Source: Eleginops maclovinus
Taxonomy: Eukaryota > Chordata > Actinopteri > Perciformes > Eleginopidae
Direction: 5' to 3'
DNA: 64,000 bases
Assembly (NCBI RefSeq): GCF_036324505.1
Contig: NC_086368.1
Location: 7,959,016-8,023,015, forward strand
Part shown: positions 61,201-64,000 of the stretch, piece after piece
Position numbering within the stretch: position 1 is the stretch's first letter
How the letters are laid out: each line of letters opens with the position of its first letter
The notes under the pieces: generated by a model
Databases searched by the model: none
Told to the model about the DNA's origin: nothing
What the model saw: only the letters and a program-made list of their open reading frames with translations
Translations under genes and position numbers: made by a program

Positions 61201-61829
61201 TCGAACAGAAAACATTGTCACATACTTGATAGTATTTAAGAGCACATACGTGTGTCAATAAACTTGTAAAATGATCTACATTATAAGATAATTATTTGTA
61301 ATTAGTACAGTTATTGAACTGCTTTCAACAGTAACAATAACCCTTGATAAAAGTGAAATTAACTATAAATGTATCATTTATTAAAGTTAGTTTCAATAAA
61401 CTGTTACCCATCGTGAAATAAATAGCTTAACGTGTTATAGACATTAGACACACATTTTACAGTGAAGGCTTTGTACAGCTTTGTGATTTAAAAACGAATG
61501 TGTGAATATCACAATCCAAAAACATCCACTTCAGATTCAAAGGCATTATGGCATGATAATGACAGCAGGATGTAAAAAAGGTCTTTCATGTCTGATATAA
61601 TAGGATTTCTATTTAAGAGTGGAGTGGCACCACGGTGCCAAATCTCCCCCGAACACTAACCTGCCGTCAGTACAATCCTTTTAAAAAACCACGAGGACAA
61701 GAGCTCTGTCCTTTCATTGTTGCTCTTCTCAAAATTATCTGAGCTTTCATATGAGCTTTTCAAAGTATGAAGTGCAAAATCTCCCATCCTACCACAGAGA
61801 GGCTACCTCTACATCCTGCTCATTACCAC
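58216..61829. other. Non-coding DNA, no gene seen
   Basis: Frames at 59254-59618 (minus) have no domain. The part 60350-60700 is GC-balanced and non-repetitive and may contain conserved non-coding sequence. 60880-61440 is very AT-rich. Confidence 0.45.
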
Positions 61830-62060
61830 ACCATTTGAGCAAATTCTCTTATTATCTCCCCTTTAAATTCCTGCATTAATTATGTGTTTAATTCCGGCCA
61901 AAACAGCCCTTCAACTATTTTTGCAGAATATAGAATCCCCTGAGCCGCAGCTACATTTACTAATTGCTTAAGATTTAAGACTAATGATCGGGATTTTTAC
62001 TCGGAGCCCTGTCAGATCTATTTACAGTCGTTACTGTCACAATGCGTAGTGAAAGAAAAT
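61830..62060. other. Candidate conserved non-coding element
   Basis: Non-repetitive, with ATTAATTATG (61875-61884), 'tttactaattgcttaag' and CTAATGATCGGGATTTT in close spacing. The texture resembles a developmental enhancer, but there is no alignment to test it. Confidence 0.22.

Positions 62061-64000
<1,940 letters not shown>

Overview
The window looks like teleost fish nuclear DNA, probably from a percomorph-type genome. The evidence is the repeat content: a Tc1/mariner element of the fish 'Passport-like' kind, a BEL/Pao retrotransposon, L2-type LINE fragments, a tRNA-derived SINE, a hAT element and long (GT)n tracts. The sequence is AT-rich and no host protein-coding exon, rRNA or tRNA gene could be recognised on either strand. 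Almost every open frame is short, has no recognisable domain and often overlaps a repeat. The stretch is best read as intergenic or deep intronic DNA that has collected mobile elements.

Layout. 1-9.9 kb: single-copy AT-rich DNA with one TTAA-flanked miniature element (879-1323). 9.9-15 kb: a miniature-element copy, then a decayed BEL/Pao element (about 10614-14563) with gag, zinc knuckles, aspartic protease and half a reverse transcriptase, then a probable 3' LTR and a truncated miniature element. 15-26 kb: mostly single-copy DNA, some of it with the look of conserved non-coding elements. 26-35 kb: five miniature-element and LINE fragments, a (GT)n run and a TTAGC/GCTAGC-rich tract. 35-42 kb: single-copy DNA. 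42.3-43.9 kb: an almost intact Tc1-like transposon whose transposase has one premature stop. 45-50.6 kb: simple repeats, a miniature element and LINE pieces. 50.9-52.4 kb: a CpG-richer composite of nested DNA elements. 53.3-55.9 kb: a (GT)n run, a SINE with a 14-bp target-site duplication, and a 1.4-kb hAT element with an 8-bp duplication. 57.7-58.2 kb: an old miniature element. 62.9-63.0 kb: a 142-bp (GT)n run.

The genes do not form a pathway. The coding remnants belong to four selfish-element classes (BEL/Pao, Tc1, hAT, LINE), each disabled in a different way: frameshifts and loss of the catalytic YVDD in BEL, a codon-14 stop in Tc1, replacement of most of the transposase by a tandem repeat in hAT, and 5' truncation in the LINEs. 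The most interesting structures are the repeated TTAA-flanked element family (eight copies in 64 kb), a perfect 41-bp palindrome at the BEL deletion breakpoint, a perfect terminal hairpin in the hAT element, and an unexplained ~85-bp sequence present twice, 18 kb apart. I found no convincing sign of an undescribed functional gene system.
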